A stretch of DNA of 34,862 nt from Candidatus Rifleibacteriota bacterium (GCA_015233155.1 JADFYG010000005.1:108208-143069); one strand, 5' to 3'; positions 1 through 9,233 are shown, counted from the first letter of the stretch. The notes: generated from the sequence alone by a model not told the origin. Translations and numbers: made by a program.

Positions 1-1
1 T

Positions 2-1504
2 CCTTTTGTCTCAAATCAACACCGGGTCGATGTGCTATTCCAGGAAGGCGCATTTGGCAAAGGAGTCGCCTCGGCTAATGCCACCTTAAAGATAAGAGGG
101 CATGCCAGCAGGCGAACGACTCAAAAATCCTTCCAGATCAAACTTTTTGATAAAAAACAGCCGTGGCGTAACCTTAGCACCATTGAACTCAATAAACACC
201 CTTATGATCTCACCCGTGTAAGAAATAAATTATGTTTCGACCTCTTTAAAACTCTTCCTCACATGGGCAGCCTCAGAACTCAATTCATTCACTTAACGAT
301 CAAAAGAAATGCTGAAGATCCAGGCAAAGATTATGGCCTCTTTACTCAAATCGAGTCCTTAAATGAGCATTCTCTGATAGACCACGGATTAGACCCCAAC
401 GGAATTATTTATTATCCGGAGGATTTTTTCTTTCTCCGGTATCCTGATTCCCTGCGTCTGGCAAGCGATCCTCAATACAAAAAAGAAGATTTCGAGAAAA
501 TTCTGGGTTGGCCCGGAAATCCCGACCACGCCAAATTGCTTGCCATGCTGGATGATGTAAATAATGAAGCTCTTGATATTCAGCAGGTCATGAAAAAGCA
601 TTTCAACTTGAACAATTACCTTACCTGGCTGGCAATGAATGTATTATTGGAAAACCAGGATACTTATAGTCAGAATTTCACGCTTTACAGTCCCAGCAAA
701 GGAAACGTCTGGTATTTTTTACCCTGGGATTATGATGGCGCCATGGGATTCACATCCCAACCTGATCAACAGAACGAGGCGCGTCTCCATCTGCGATGGC
801 ATCAAGGAATCGCAAATTGGTGGGATTCAATGCTTCATCGACGTTTCTTAAAAATTCCGGGCAATGTAGCCCTTCTAAAAGCAAAAATAGAGGAGTTGAA
901 AAACACAATATTCACGCCAGAGAAAATAAAAGGATTGCTTAATGAGTATCATGATACAGCGAAATCATATATCTCTCGCCATCCAGACCTGGATTACCTT
1001 CCTGTAAAAATACCAGAAAATGGCAAGAATGCCAGTGATGCCGTGCTCATTTCAGCATTCGAAGAAGAATACAACCGTCTGCCGTCTACCGTTGAAGCCA
1101 GTTACAAATCATTTATATCCACACTTGAACGTCCAATGCCATTTCATCTGGGAACCGTTCAAGCGGAAGAAAACCATACTCAAACAGCTTTTTACTGGAA
1201 CAAGTCAGTTAGTCTGAGCGGAGACCAGATCCAATACGATCTGCTCATCAGCCTGAAACCCGACTTTACCAGAGAATCAATTGTTTTTGAATCACTGAAT
1301 TTAAGCGATTCACAAGTGACAAGTTCTTCTCCTGGGACAGCTAAATTTAGCGTTTCATCAGAAAAGATTCCACAGGAAACTCTCTATTGGAAGATAATTG
1401 CCCGTGCTGAAAAAAATCCTCAGGAAAACTGGCAAACAGCTTTCGAGTTCCATGAAGAGAATGAACAATTATATGACGGGGTTCGTTCATTTACGAAACC
1501 GTAG
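2..1504 (+). CDS. CotH-like protein (CotH kinase family), 5'-truncated by window edge
   Basis: The reading frame is open to the first base of the window, so the true start lies outside; the GTG at 32 is only the first internal start-like codon. About 500 residues are visible. Three blocks typical of the CotH family are seen: an early LKIRGHASR...KSFQIKLF block, a middle ALLRN-like stretch (DLTRVRNKLCFDLF), and a late NYLTWLAMNVLLENQD followed by YFLPWDYDGAMGF, which matches the family's Asn/Asp-rich ATP- and metal-binding segment. Eukaryote-like protein kinase activity is known for spore coat CotH; in non-spore formers these proteins are often exported and act on surface proteins. The C-terminal 150 residues (from about nt 1130) look like an added beta-rich domain. 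There is no clear terminator after the stop. Family assignment is good; substrate and location are unknown. Confidence 0.8.
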   Translation, partial: PFVSNQHRVDVLFQEGAFGKGVASANATLKIRGHASRRTTQKSFQIKLFDKKQPWRNLSTIELNKHPYDLTRVRNKLCFDLFKTLPHMGSLRTQFIHLTIKRNAEDPGKDYGLFTQIESLNEHSLIDHGLDPNGIIYYPEDFFFLRYPDSLRLASDPQYKKEDFEKILGWPGNPDHAKLLAMLDDVNNEALDIQQVMKKHFNLNNYLTWLAMNVLLENQDTYSQNFTLYSPSKGNVWYFLPWDYDGAMGFTSQPDQQNEARLHLRWHQGIANWWDSMLHRRFLKIPGNVALLKAKIEELKNTIFTPEKIKGLLNEYHDTAKSYISRHPDLDYLPVKIPENGKNASDAVLISAFEEEYNRLPSTVEASYKSFISTLERPMPFHLGTVQAEENHTQTAFYWNKSVSLSGDQIQYDLLISLKPDFTRESIVFESLNLSDSQVTSSSPGTAKFSVSSEKIPQETLYWKIIARAEKNPQENWQTAFEFHEENEQLYDGVRSFTKP

Positions 1505-1647
1505 CCTGCTTGCGAAATACATACAACAACAATGCCAGAGCGTCTTCCAGGTTACACCATTAAGCAATCCATCCCAATGCCCCTTCATTAACTGCGGCTC
1601 GATAGCATATCTCATTCACCAAATACGGTCTTTCTGATAAGATATTT

Positions 1648-1920
1648 TTAATACGACAACAACGCTTCAACTATGCCCCAGAACGCCGGGTTCACAGAGG
1701 CCGCCCGGAAGCCTGAAAGCATTATCTCAGCGCGCTCCGGCACATCCCTGCTACAGTAAACCAGCGCAAAACGCGACATTACGCGAATCGAAGAAACGAG
1801 CCCCCTGGATAGCACTCGCCAGAGACGTTTCATACCAGAAAAAATCAACCACTCCAACAAACAGAACATATATCTCCACGCTTCGAATTCGACATCACAC
1901 ATCATGATAATAATAAACAC
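1648..1920 (-). CDS. Possible small hypothetical protein or gene remnant (90 aa)
   Basis: This minus-strand ORF runs from an AT-rich start into a more balanced 3' half. The last 50 residues (around VPERAEIMLSGF and NPAFWGIVEALL) have codon use and composition like the real genes nearby, whereas the first 20 residues lie in AT-rich DNA and look random. I do not recognise a family. It could be the 3' remnant of a decayed gene whose upstream part has been replaced by the AT-rich stretch, or simply a chance ORF. There is no good ribosome binding site. Confidence 0.25.
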   Translation of the reverse strand: MFIIIMMCDVEFEAWRYMFCLLEWLIFSGMKRLWRVLSRGLVSSIRVMSRFALVYCSRDVPERAEIMLSGFRAASVNPAFWGIVEALLSY

Positions 1921-2056
1921 ATTTAAATATTAATATAATCATTTAATAAATAACATTATCATATATTAGAATATGAACAATTTTCTTATGGATATATCGA
2001 GCTGTTCGAAATAGGTTGGCGTAAAATTCTTAATGTTTGGCGATAAAAAATTGTAT

Positions 2057-2088
2057 CCGCAGCCCAGGAGACAAATCTCCTGGAGCGG
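2057..2088 (+). promoter_or_regulatory. Stem-loop in the leader region of the cyclase gene
   Basis: An 8-bp perfect stem (CCAGGAGA at 2064-2071 with TCTCCTGG at 2076-2083, loop CAAA) is enclosed by a further CCGC/GCGG stem (2057-2060 with 2085-2088) across a small internal loop. It lies about 195 nt before the cyclase start and has no T-run, so it is not a normal terminator. I could not match it to a known riboswitch consensus; it may be an RNA structure or a protein-binding palindrome. Confidence 0.4.
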
Positions 2089-2283
2089 CGGGAGTAACGA
2101 CCAAACGGCAACGTCTGCAAGACATGGGCCGGCATAACTGACGAAATTTATTTTGGAGATAATGCTGCGCCATAAAGTGAGTGACAACAGAATGTAAAGA
2201 TTCCTGTCGCAGCTTGACAGAAACAGGGGAGTCGCTCCACAATATAGAAACTGGCAATATTGGGCTTCCCGTGGAGGAAACAA

Positions 2284-3762
2284 TTGGACAATCGTCTTGC
2301 TACCATTGTGTTCGTCGATATGCAGGGTTATACAAAGCGCAGCGCTCAACAAACCATTGACGAGATGAAAGTATTTCACGACGAGATGTTCGGTTTCGTG
2401 AAGCAACATGTCGACAAATATGCCGGATTTCTTGTGAAAAGTCTCGGAGATGGCTTTCTGATTCGCTTTGATTCGCCCACGAATGCGGTCCAATGCGGCC
2501 TCGAAATGCAGCGCAAGCTTGAGTCACGCAACGCCAATGTCCTGAATCCGGACAGTATCGTTCGCTTTAGAATAGGCATCAATACCGGCGATGTCGGTAT
2601 CGACGAAAACGGCGATCTGTTTGGTGATCCTGTGAATATCGCTTCGCGCATTCAAAGTTATGCCGAACCGAGTGAGGTATATATCTCCGAGGCGACGTAT
2701 CTTGCCATGAATCGCAACGAATTTGGGACCCAGGATCTAGGTCCGCAGTCTTTCAAGAACGCCACACGAGAAGTAAGAATATACAAGATCTTGAAAAATG
2801 GATCGCCTGGAGTCACCGTTCCAAAATCAGGCACAGAATCAGATGCAACCGCCAAACCGGTTTTCGCTGGTTTAGCAGCACTAAAGCCCTATATACTGGG
2901 CGCCGTCATCGGAGGCATTGTCATTCTGGCGATTATTGGGGGAGTAAGATCCTTCAGAGGATTGCCCCTTCTTGGGACGTATGCAAAGTCCGGTAATGCC
3001 CCTTCCCCACTGTCGGGGAAGCATCCATTTGGGCCTATCCGCCCGTTAAACCCAGATAGTGGCGAGATAGCCTCATTCAATAATGCCTTGAGTGACGTAT
3101 TTCTCGACCCGCTTTCAACCAATACAGCACAACTCCTGGGCAATATGAAGGTTAATCAGATATTACGAGAGAACTTAGGCCGTATCAGAGCTATGCGAGA
3201 TTCCGGCGATAAAGTGGGAGCGCTTCGCTTTTTGGAAAATGCAATGAAGGAACAGCCGGTAGAATCCAACAAGCCTGGCGTAAAGCTGCTCGAAGCTCAA
3301 CTGCTTATGGAAAATGGCCGAGCCACAGAGTCCATGGAGATTCTGAACTTTGTGAAAGAAACACTGCCAAATAATTATCCACAGCGGGAAAAGGTTGAAA
3401 AACGCATTGCTAACATTATGACTCTTGCCTCGCCGTCAAATGAAATAAATAAGCCTTCCAAGGATCTCAAACCCAATCAGAATCAACAGGAGGTTATCGG
3501 CCAGATCAGAGCACAACGCGAAGCCGGAGATAGGGTTGGAGCTCTGCGTGCCTTGGAAATTGAGTTAAAGGAACATCCTGATCAGGCTAACAAGCGCCCC
3601 GTTCAGTTGTTCGAAGCACGACTGCTCAAGGAAAACGGACGAGCCACTGAGTCCGAGGAAATTCTCAGCGTTGTGGAAAAATCACTGCCCGCTGATATGC
3701 AGCAGCGGGCAAATATAGAAAAACAAATTGCAAGCATTCGCGCAGAAAAATTAAGACACTAA
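2284..3762 (+). CDS. Class III adenylate cyclase with membrane helix and duplicated C-terminal repeats
   Basis: I choose the TTG at 2284 because GGAGG sits 6 nt before it (2273-2277); an in-frame TTG at 2260 has no such site. The product has 492 residues. The catalytic domain comes first (about 1-175), with all key residues visible: metal-binding D12 (VDMQGY) and D56 (LGDG), adenine-selecting K52 and D111, and the transition-state pair N118 and R122 (VNIASR). ATP specificity is therefore likely. One hydrophobic helix follows at about 201-224, then two copies of an 80-residue helical unit (about 299 and 406 onward, spaced 107 residues) with the shared pattern IRA.R..GD.VGALR and ENGRATES. If the N-terminus is cytoplasmic, the repeats lie outside the membrane. 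It is monocistronic. The enzyme call is firm; the signal sensed is unknown. Confidence 0.88.
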   Translation: MDNRLATIVFVDMQGYTKRSAQQTIDEMKVFHDEMFGFVKQHVDKYAGFLVKSLGDGFLIRFDSPTNAVQCGLEMQRKLESRNANVLNPDSIVRFRIGINTGDVGIDENGDLFGDPVNIASRIQSYAEPSEVYISEATYLAMNRNEFGTQDLGPQSFKNATREVRIYKILKNGSPGVTVPKSGTESDATAKPVFAGLAALKPYILGAVIGGIVILAIIGGVRSFRGLPLLGTYAKSGNAPSPLSGKHPFGPIRPLNPDSGEIASFNNALSDVFLDPLSTNTAQLLGNMKVNQILRENLGRIRAMRDSGDKVGALRFLENAMKEQPVESNKPGVKLLEAQLLMENGRATESMEILNFVKETLPNNYPQREKVEKRIANIMTLASPSNEINKPSKDLKPNQNQQEVIGQIRAQREAGDRVGALRALEIELKEHPDQANKRPVQLFEARLLKENGRATESEEILSVVEKSLPADMQQRANIEKQIASIRAEKLRH

Positions 3763-3933
3763 TGAGTCTTTGAAAACATCTCATTTCAGCTCACATGATA
3801 TTTATCGAGCTCACTTAGTGTATACAACGCAGATCCCGTTCATCAGATATGAAAATGCTGGCGAATGATTTATTCGCTGACAAGACAGTGCGTCTGTATT
3901 GGCTTTTGTTTGCGTGTATCAAAATCCCGGATG

Positions 3934-3942
3934 TGTTATAAT
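3934..3942 (+). promoter_or_regulatory. Extended -10 promoter element abutting the ferredoxin ATG
   Basis: TGTTATAAT is a perfect extended -10 (TGn plus TATAAT at 3937-3942). Transcription would start about 6-7 nt later, which is the A of the ATG at 3949. No good -35 is present, as is usual for extended -10 promoters. There is no Shine-Dalgarno between this element and the ATG, so the mRNA may be leaderless. Confidence 0.55.
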
Positions 3943-3948
3943 AGTTTT

Positions 3949-4227
3949 ATGTCCGGTTCACGACTTGTCAACCGCACTCGCGGCGGCGGAAGCTGGTCTC
4001 CAAGATTCGTTTCCACGCTCGATGCGAATGCCTGCACCCGCTGCGGCTTTTGTGTAAAGCTTTGCCCCGCGGAGGTTTTTGTGCGTTCAACGGATGGTGC
4101 ATTCACCGTAGCGTCAGCTGATGCGTGCTGGGGTTGCAGCCTATGTGAGCGTCTCTGTAAAGACAAGGCGATTCGTTGTCTCCCCATAGAGGGTTTCGGG
4201 TCCGGGAAGCCTGAATCATGCGCGTAA
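3949..4227 (+). CDS. 2[4Fe-4S] ferredoxin
   Basis: The product has 92 residues from ATG 3949. Two cluster motifs are clear: CTRCGFCVKLCP and CWGCSLCERLCK, each CxxCxxCxxxC(P). This is a low-potential electron carrier. The longer frame from 3865 would place a perfect extended -10 inside the coding region, so I prefer the 3949 start. The 3' end overlaps the following BadF/HgdC-type ATPase by 10 nt, which implies co-translation and suggests that it supplies electrons to that activator's [4Fe-4S] cluster. The N-terminal 25 residues (Arg/Gly/Ser-rich) are not part of the ferredoxin fold. Confidence 0.85.
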   Translation: MSGSRLVNRTRGGGSWSPRFVSTLDANACTRCGFCVKLCPAEVFVRSTDGAFTVASADACWGCSLCERLCKDKAIRCLPIEGFGSGKPESCA

Positions 4228-5027
4228 TCGGCCTGGACCTCGGTTCGAGGCGAACGAAAGCGGTTTTATTGATTGATGGCGTTTTGCATGAACGAGCCGT
4301 ATTCGACTCATGGAATCTTGCCAAAGAAACCGTATCTGCCTGGGTATACAAGCGTTCCGCAGATGCCATTGGCGCGACAGGTTATGGACGACGGCTTGCT
4401 GCAACGACTTTCAACGCAGCTGTCATCACCGAAATCGCGGCTTTTGCCCGCGGAGCCAGCCTGCTGGCTCCGAATGCGCGCATGCTTGTCGACATAGGCG
4501 GTCAGGACGCGAAGATCATTCGACTCGACGAAAATGGCAATGCTGCTGATTTTGAAATGAATGACCGATGTGCCGCCGGTACCGGAAAATTTTTTGAACT
4601 GCTCTCCCGCACTCTTGGCATGCCTCTCGAAGAACTACCCGCAAAAGCTCTTTCCGCAGCTAAAGCGTTTCCGATCAGCAGTACTTGCGCTGTTTTCGCC
4701 GAGTCAGAGATAATCGGACGTCTCGCAGAGGGAGCAGATGCCGGCGCTCTCGCACTCGGCGTGTTTCGTTCCGTCGCTGAACGCCTCACGACGATGATCA
4801 GCCGCGTGGGTTTCACCGCACCTGCAATCCTGGTTGGAGGAGGAGCTAACGTCGCTCTGGCTGCAGAACTCGCGCAGCCACACGGAGAACCATTCGGACT
4901 CCCCGATGATGGCTCCTATTTCGGCGCCGTGGGTGTCGCTTTGCATGCCGCCTCAATGACTTCTCCAGTTCGAAAAGACCTGCCAATACCGAGACCCTCA
5001 TTCCATGATCGCGATGTGTTGTCATAA
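4218..5027 (+). CDS. BadF/BadG/BcrA/HgdC-type ATPase (2-hydroxyacyl-CoA dehydratase activator-like)
   Basis: This is a 269-residue ASKHA-fold ATPase. It shows the N-terminal phosphate loop (GLDLGSRRTKAV), IGATGYGR, the central DIGGQDAK motif, and both cysteines that in the HgdC dimer hold one bridging [4Fe-4S] cluster: C118 in CAAGTGKF and C157 in STCAVFAES. The C-terminal LVGGGANVAL completes the fold. Known relatives use ATP to push a low-potential electron from ferredoxin into a 2-hydroxyacyl-CoA dehydratase or benzoyl-CoA reductase. A ferredoxin gene overlaps its start, but no dehydratase or reductase subunit is in the window. It is followed, after 65 nt, by hutH, so a link to glutamate made from histidine (2-hydroxyglutarate pathway) is possible but inferred. 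Confidence 0.85.
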   Translation: MRVIGLDLGSRRTKAVLLIDGVLHERAVFDSWNLAKETVSAWVYKRSADAIGATGYGRRLAATTFNAAVITEIAAFARGASLLAPNARMLVDIGGQDAKIIRLDENGNAADFEMNDRCAAGTGKFFELLSRTLGMPLEELPAKALSAAKAFPISSTCAVFAESEIIGRLAEGADAGALALGVFRSVAERLTTMISRVGFTAPAILVGGGANVALAAELAQPHGEPFGLPDDGSYFGAVGVALHAASMTSPVRKDLPIPRPSFHDRDVLS

Positions 5028-5092
5028 TGATTGATAACGTGCATATTTCCCGGGACTGACACATCAGTAAAATTCGTATTAAGGAACCAGGA

Positions 5093-6616
5093 ATGATTCA
5101 ACTAGACGGGAATTCTCTGACTCTCGATCAGTTGAGAGCAATTGCCGATGGCGAGCTTGTTGGCGTCGCACCGGGCGTTCATGAGAAGGTTACAGCCTCA
5201 AATCGCATAGTTGAAAAGCTCGTGGAGGAAAATCGCGTCGTATATGGAATCACCACCGGCTTCGGGCACCTCTGCAATACTCATATAGACCGAGCCGACC
5301 TCGAGCGACTCCAAACCAACCTGATTCGCAGCCATGCTACCGGAGTCGGCGATTTTTTCACTCGCGAAGAAGTGCGGGCAATGATCGCAATACGTGTCAA
5401 CTCTTTACTGCATGGAGTCAGCGGGGTGCGAATGCAGGTCATCGAAAGCCTGCTCGGCCTTATCAACAAAGACGTCATCCCGTGCGTTCCACAGCAGGGT
5501 TCAGTGGGCAGCTCGGGTGATCTTGCGCCGCTTTCTCATATAATGCTTGTACTGATGGGTGAAGGCGAAGTTCTTGATCCAACCTCCCTCAGCAGATGCG
5601 CCCCGGCGGCCCCGGCACTCGCCAAGGCCGGCCTTTCTCCGCTTTCCCTGAAGGCTAAAGAAGGCCTTGCGCTGATCAACGGCACCGCAGTCATGACAGG
5701 AGTTTTTGGACTCGCTCTGGAGCGAGCTCTCGTAGTTGCGAAGACTGCCGATCTGATAGGCGGAATGACTCTCGAAGTGCTCAAGGGTTCGACAGCCCCA
5801 TTCGATCCGGAATTTATCGCACTTCGCCCTTATCCGGGAATGAAAAATGTCGCTGCCAACGTGGTGGCGGTAACGGCCGATAGTGCCGTATGCGAAAGCC
5901 ACATCGGTTGCACAAGAGTACAGGACGCCTATAGTTTGCGATGCATTCCTCAGGTTCATGGAGCCACGCGTGAAGCGTTAAATCATCTTGTTACACAAGT
6001 GACTCTCGAAATGAATGCAGTCACCGACAACCCGATACTGCTTTCCGAAGACAAGATTATCTCCGGTGGACACTTCCACGGACAACCGATGGCCCTTACA
6101 GCAGACTACTTCGGAATATCAATATCCGAACTCGGCAACATCAGCGAGCGACGCATTGATCGTCTGTTGAATCCTCTCATAAGCGGTCTCAATCCGTTTT
6201 TGACGGCCAACCCAGGCGTAAATTCAGGACTGATGATTGTCCAGTATACCGCCGCTTCCCTCGTCAGCGAAAATAAGATACTCGCACACCCTGCATCGGT
6301 CGATTCCATCCCGACATCCGCCTACCAGGAAGACCACGTGAGCATGGGGACGATTGCCGCCCGAAAAGGCGCGCGTATCCTGGACCACGTTACACAAGTG
6401 CTCGCCATAGAATTGATCTGTGCTGCTCAAGCCTACGAATACGTCAAGCCCCTCGCACTCGGCAAGGGAACCGGTCCGGCCTATGAATTCCTTCGCCGTT
6501 CCGTTTTGCCGTTGACCGAAGATCGCGTCATGACTGCCGACCTCGCTGCTGCCAAGAGAATGATCGGAAAAGGAGAGCTACTCAACCATGTCGAACAGTA
6601 TGTCAAACTCCGCTAG
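5093..6616 (+). CDS. hutH: Histidine ammonia-lyase
   Basis: This cytoplasmic enzyme removes ammonia from L-histidine to give urocanate, the first step of histidine use. It has 507 residues, normal for the family. The MIO cofactor segment is [14 protein letters not shown]: residues S140-S141-G142 stand where most family members have Ala-Ser-Gly. Other blocks match: [12 protein letters not shown] near the N-terminus (with the active-site Tyr), [10 protein letters not shown], and QEDHVSMG near residue 420. The start has AAGGA about 10 nt upstream. The 3' end overlaps hutU by 29 nt, so the two are translationally linked. Confidence 0.96.
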   Translation: MIQLDGNSLTLDQLRAIADGELVGVAPGVHEKVTASNRIVEKLVEENRVVYGITTGFGHLCNTHIDRADLERLQTNLIRSHATGVGDFFTREEVRAMIAIRVNSLLHGVSGVRMQVIESLLGLINKDVIPCVPQQGSVGSSGDLAPLSHIMLVLMGEGEVLDPTSLSRCAPAAPALAKAGLSPLSLKAKEGLALINGTAVMTGVFGLALERALVVAKTADLIGGMTLEVLKGSTAPFDPEFIALRPYPGMKNVAANVVAVTADSAVCESHIGCTRVQDAYSLRCIPQVHGATREALNHLVTQVTLEMNAVTDNPILLSEDKIISGGHFHGQPMALTADYFGISISELGNISERRIDRLLNPLISGLNPFLTANPGVNSGLMIVQYTAASLVSENKILAHPASVDSIPTSAYQEDHVSMGTIAARKGARILDHVTQVLAIELICAAQAYEYVKPLALGKGTGPAYEFLRRSVLPLTEDRVMTADLAAAKRMIGKGELLNHVEQYVKLR

Positions 6617-8255
6617 GGTCGTTCACCCGCCAACCGGAACGCAACTGTCATGCAAGGGATGGCAGCAAGAAGCTGCCTACCGCATGATCCAGCACAACCT
6701 AGATCCCAATGTCGCCGAAAGACCGGAAGAGCTGATCGTCTACGGAGGAATTGGCAAAGCAGCTCGCAACTGGGAATGTTTTGACGCCATCCTGGAAACC
6801 CTCAGGCGATTGAACAACGATGAGACATTGTTGATTCAGTCGGGAAAGCCGGTCGCTGTATTTCGTTCACATCCTGACGCTCCGCGTGTTCTCCTCAGTA
6901 ATTCAATGCTGGTTCCCCGTTTCGCGACCTGGGATCACTTCAACGAACTGGATCGCAAAGGTCTGATGATGTATGGCCAGATGACGGCCGGTTCATGGAT
7001 ATACATCGGCACTCAGGGTATTTTACAGGGAACTTATGAAACACTGGCCGCTGTTAGCACGAAACATTTCGGAGGCACTCTCGCGGGAACCATAACCTTG
7101 ACCGGTGGATTGGGCGGAATGGGCGGAGCTCAGCCCTTGGCAGTCACCATGAACGGCGGCGTCTGTATTGCCATCGAAGTGGATAAGACACGCATTCAGC
7201 GCCGCATCGATCATAAGTATCTGGATATCATGACGGATTCGATCGACGACGCTATGGCCAGAGCCGCTGAAGCAAAGAGTGAAAAAAAACCACTCTCGAT
7301 AGGTTTGCTGGGAAACTGTGCTGAGTTGCTTCCAATCTTATTGAAAAAGGGCTTCAAGCCCGATATTGTCACAGACCAGACGTCGGCGCATGATCCGCTG
7401 AATGGTTATGTTCCTTGTGGCATGAGCCATGAATCCGCGTTGGCATTGCGTAAGAGCGACCCCGCCAGATATCAGGAACTATCAAAGGACGCGATGAGAA
7501 CACATGTTGAAACCATGGTATCCTTCATGGACGGTGGGGCTATAACATTTGACTACGGAAACAACATTCGCACTGTGGCTCTCGATCGCGGCTTCAACCG
7601 AGCGTTCGATTTTCCCGGCTTCGTGCCGGCATACATCCGGCCGTTATTCTGCGAGGGCAAGGGACCATTCCGCTGGGTTGCCCTTTCCGGCGATCCGGAG
7701 GACATCTACACAACCGACCGGGAGATGATGAATCTGTTTCCCGACAATGCTCCGCTCAAACGCTGGCTGATGAGCGCCGCCAGAAAAGTTCGTTTTCAGG
7801 GCCTTCCATCACGTATCTGCTGGCTCGGCTACGGAGAACGCGAAAAGGCAGGCCTCCTGTTCAACAATCTCGTCAAGAGCGGAAAGGTAAAGGCACCGAT
7901 AGTCATAGGCCGGGATCATCTCGACGCCGGGTCAGTGGCTTCCCCATTCCGTGAAACCGAAGCAATGAAGGACGGCTCCGATGCGGTCGCAGACTGGCCA
8001 ATCCTGAATGCATTGATAAATTCCGTCAACGGAGCAACATGGGTGAGCGTCCATCACGGCGGCGGCGTCGGAATGGGGAACTCGATCCATGCAGGCATGG
8101 TCATCGTAGCCGACGGCACTCCGGAAGCCGAAAAACGTTTGAGCCGTGTTCTTACAAGTGACCCGGGCATGGGAGTAATTCGCCATGCTGATGCTGGTTA
8201 TGACCTGGCCATCGAATGCGCTAAAAAACACAAAATTGATCGCCCTATGCCCTGA
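6588..8255 (+). CDS. hutU: Urocanate hydratase
   Basis: This enzyme hydrates urocanate to 4-imidazolone-5-propionate using tightly bound NAD+ as an electrophile. The product has 555 residues, full length. Visible marks are [11 protein letters not shown] near residue 50, the Gly-rich NAD+ segment [11 protein letters not shown] from about residue 172, [12 protein letters not shown], the [19 protein letters not shown] block with the conserved catalytic-region Cys, and the C-terminal [15 protein letters not shown]. The ATG at 6588 lies inside the end of hutH, 12 nt after AGGAG; an alternative ATG at 6600 is worse placed. It is the second gene of the hut operon. Confidence 0.96.
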   Translation: MSNSMSNSARVVHPPTGTQLSCKGWQQEAAYRMIQHNLDPNVAERPEELIVYGGIGKAARNWECFDAILETLRRLNNDETLLIQSGKPVAVFRSHPDAPRVLLSNSMLVPRFATWDHFNELDRKGLMMYGQMTAGSWIYIGTQGILQGTYETLAAVSTKHFGGTLAGTITLTGGLGGMGGAQPLAVTMNGGVCIAIEVDKTRIQRRIDHKYLDIMTDSIDDAMARAAEAKSEKKPLSIGLLGNCAELLPILLKKGFKPDIVTDQTSAHDPLNGYVPCGMSHESALALRKSDPARYQELSKDAMRTHVETMVSFMDGGAITFDYGNNIRTVALDRGFNRAFDFPGFVPAYIRPLFCEGKGPFRWVALSGDPEDIYTTDREMMNLFPDNAPLKRWLMSAARKVRFQGLPSRICWLGYGEREKAGLLFNNLVKSGKVKAPIVIGRDHLDAGSVASPFRETEAMKDGSDAVADWPILNALINSVNGATWVSVHHGGGVGMGNSIHAGMVIVADGTPEAEKRLSRVLTSDPGMGVIRHADAGYDLAIECAKKHKIDRPMP

Positions 8256-8315
8256 TTCACCGATCACGTTTCTGTAAATTGAGTCATATAAACAATCGAA
8301 AGGAATGCGCGATCC

Positions 8316-9233
8316 ATGGAAATTATCGAATGCATAATCAATATCAGTGAGGGGCGTAATAAAGAAAACGTCGAATACGTAGTCGAAGCGATCAAACATA
8401 CGGCGAGTTGTTTTCTTCTTGATTACTCATCCGATTCAGACCACAACCGCACCGTCATAACTTTCATCGGAAACCGGCCCGGTATGAAAGCGGCTATTCG
8501 CGAGCTGTACAAACGTGCGATTGAAAAGATCGATCTGTGCATCCATAAAGGTGAGCATCCGCGGATGGGCGCTGTTGACGTGGTTCCGTTCGTGCCTATC
8601 CGGGGCATCACCATGGAGGAAACCGTAGCCTTCAGCCGGGAAGTGGCCTCAATGATAAACGAATCATTCAAAGTCCCGATATACCTATACGAAGAAAGCC
8701 AACCCGCCGCCGATCGTAAAAATCTTGCGAACATTCGCAAGGGTGAATTCGAAGGCCTTGCAGAAAAGATGAAGAAACCAGAGTGGCATCCGGATTTTGG
8801 CGAAGCCGTTCCACACAAGACAGCGGGAGCCTCTGTAGTCGGGGCGCGTATGCCATTGATTGCTTTCAACGTTAACCTTGCCACACCAGACATGAAGATC
8901 GCCAATGCTATCGCCAAAAATATACGGGGAAGCTCTGGTGGTCTGGCTTTCGTGAAAGCAATGGGTGTCGAACTCAAAGAACGTGGTATCGTTCAGATAT
9001 CGATGAATATGGTGAATTACAAAAAATCTCCGCTGTTTCGCGTTTTCGAAATGATCAAAAATGAAGCGGAACGTTACGGGGTTTCTGTTATAGGCTCTGA
9101 AATAATCGGACTCGTGCCGCAGGACGCTTTTTTTGAAACGGCCGAGCATTATCTGCGCTGCGAAAACTATGCTCCGACATGTGTGCTCGAAAATAAAATA
9201 AACGAGGTTATTCTCCGGGAACGCGCAAAATGA
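8316..9233 (+). CDS. Glutamate formimidoyltransferase (stand-alone FTCD N-terminal type)
   Basis: The product has 305 residues and matches the formiminotransferase half of FTCD. It moves the formimino group from N-formimino-L-glutamate to tetrahydrofolate, releasing glutamate. Seen are DHNRTVITFIG, and GEHPRMGAVDVVPF, in which H81 corresponds to catalytic His82 of animal FTCD, and AFNVNLATPD. The cyclodeaminase domain is absent, and no fchA-like gene is in the window, so formimino-THF must be processed by a protein encoded elsewhere. AAAGGA lies upstream of the ATG. It sits between hutU and hutI, so the fate of histidine here is glutamate plus a one-carbon unit on folate rather than formamide or formate. 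Confidence 0.93.
   Translation: MEIIECIINISEGRNKENVEYVVEAIKHTASCFLLDYSSDSDHNRTVITFIGNRPGMKAAIRELYKRAIEKIDLCIHKGEHPRMGAVDVVPFVPIRGITMEETVAFSREVASMINESFKVPIYLYEESQPAADRKNLANIRKGEFEGLAEKMKKPEWHPDFGEAVPHKTAGASVVGARMPLIAFNVNLATPDMKIANAIAKNIRGSSGGLAFVKAMGVELKERGIVQISMNMVNYKKSPLFRVFEMIKNEAERYGVSVIGSEIIGLVPQDAFFETAEHYLRCENYAPTCVLENKINEVILRERAK

Larger units (their letters stand above)
1505..2283. other. Gene-poor intergenic region with an AT-rich core
   Basis: There is no convincing gene between the CotH-like stop and the cyclase. About 1850-2000 is strongly AT-rich (runs of ATTTAAATATTAATA type). A short minus-strand ORF at 1648-1920 and a hairpin at 2057-2088 are listed separately. A perfect TTGACA at 2214-2219 has no matching -10 at normal spacing, so I do not call a promoter from it. 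Confidence 0.5.

Noticed and set aside
2041..2140. Possible c-di-GMP (GEMM), cobalamin or THF riboswitch
   Set aside because: None of the conserved sequence blocks of these classes could be matched.
2214..2219. Perfect TTGACA before the cyclase
   Set aside because: The nearest TATAGA is 23 nt away, too far for a normal promoter.
1966..2493. 175-residue minus-strand ORF
   Set aside because: It covers the cyclase leader and the catalytic region of a clear plus-strand gene, has no ribosome site and an unnatural composition.
3779..3824. Repeated GAGCTCAC-like words after the cyclase
   Set aside because: Only a short imperfect direct repeat; no hairpin with a T-run, so not a terminator.
3865..3948. 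Longer ferredoxin start
   Set aside because: The extra segment contains the perfect extended -10 and has no ribosome binding site or ferredoxin similarity.
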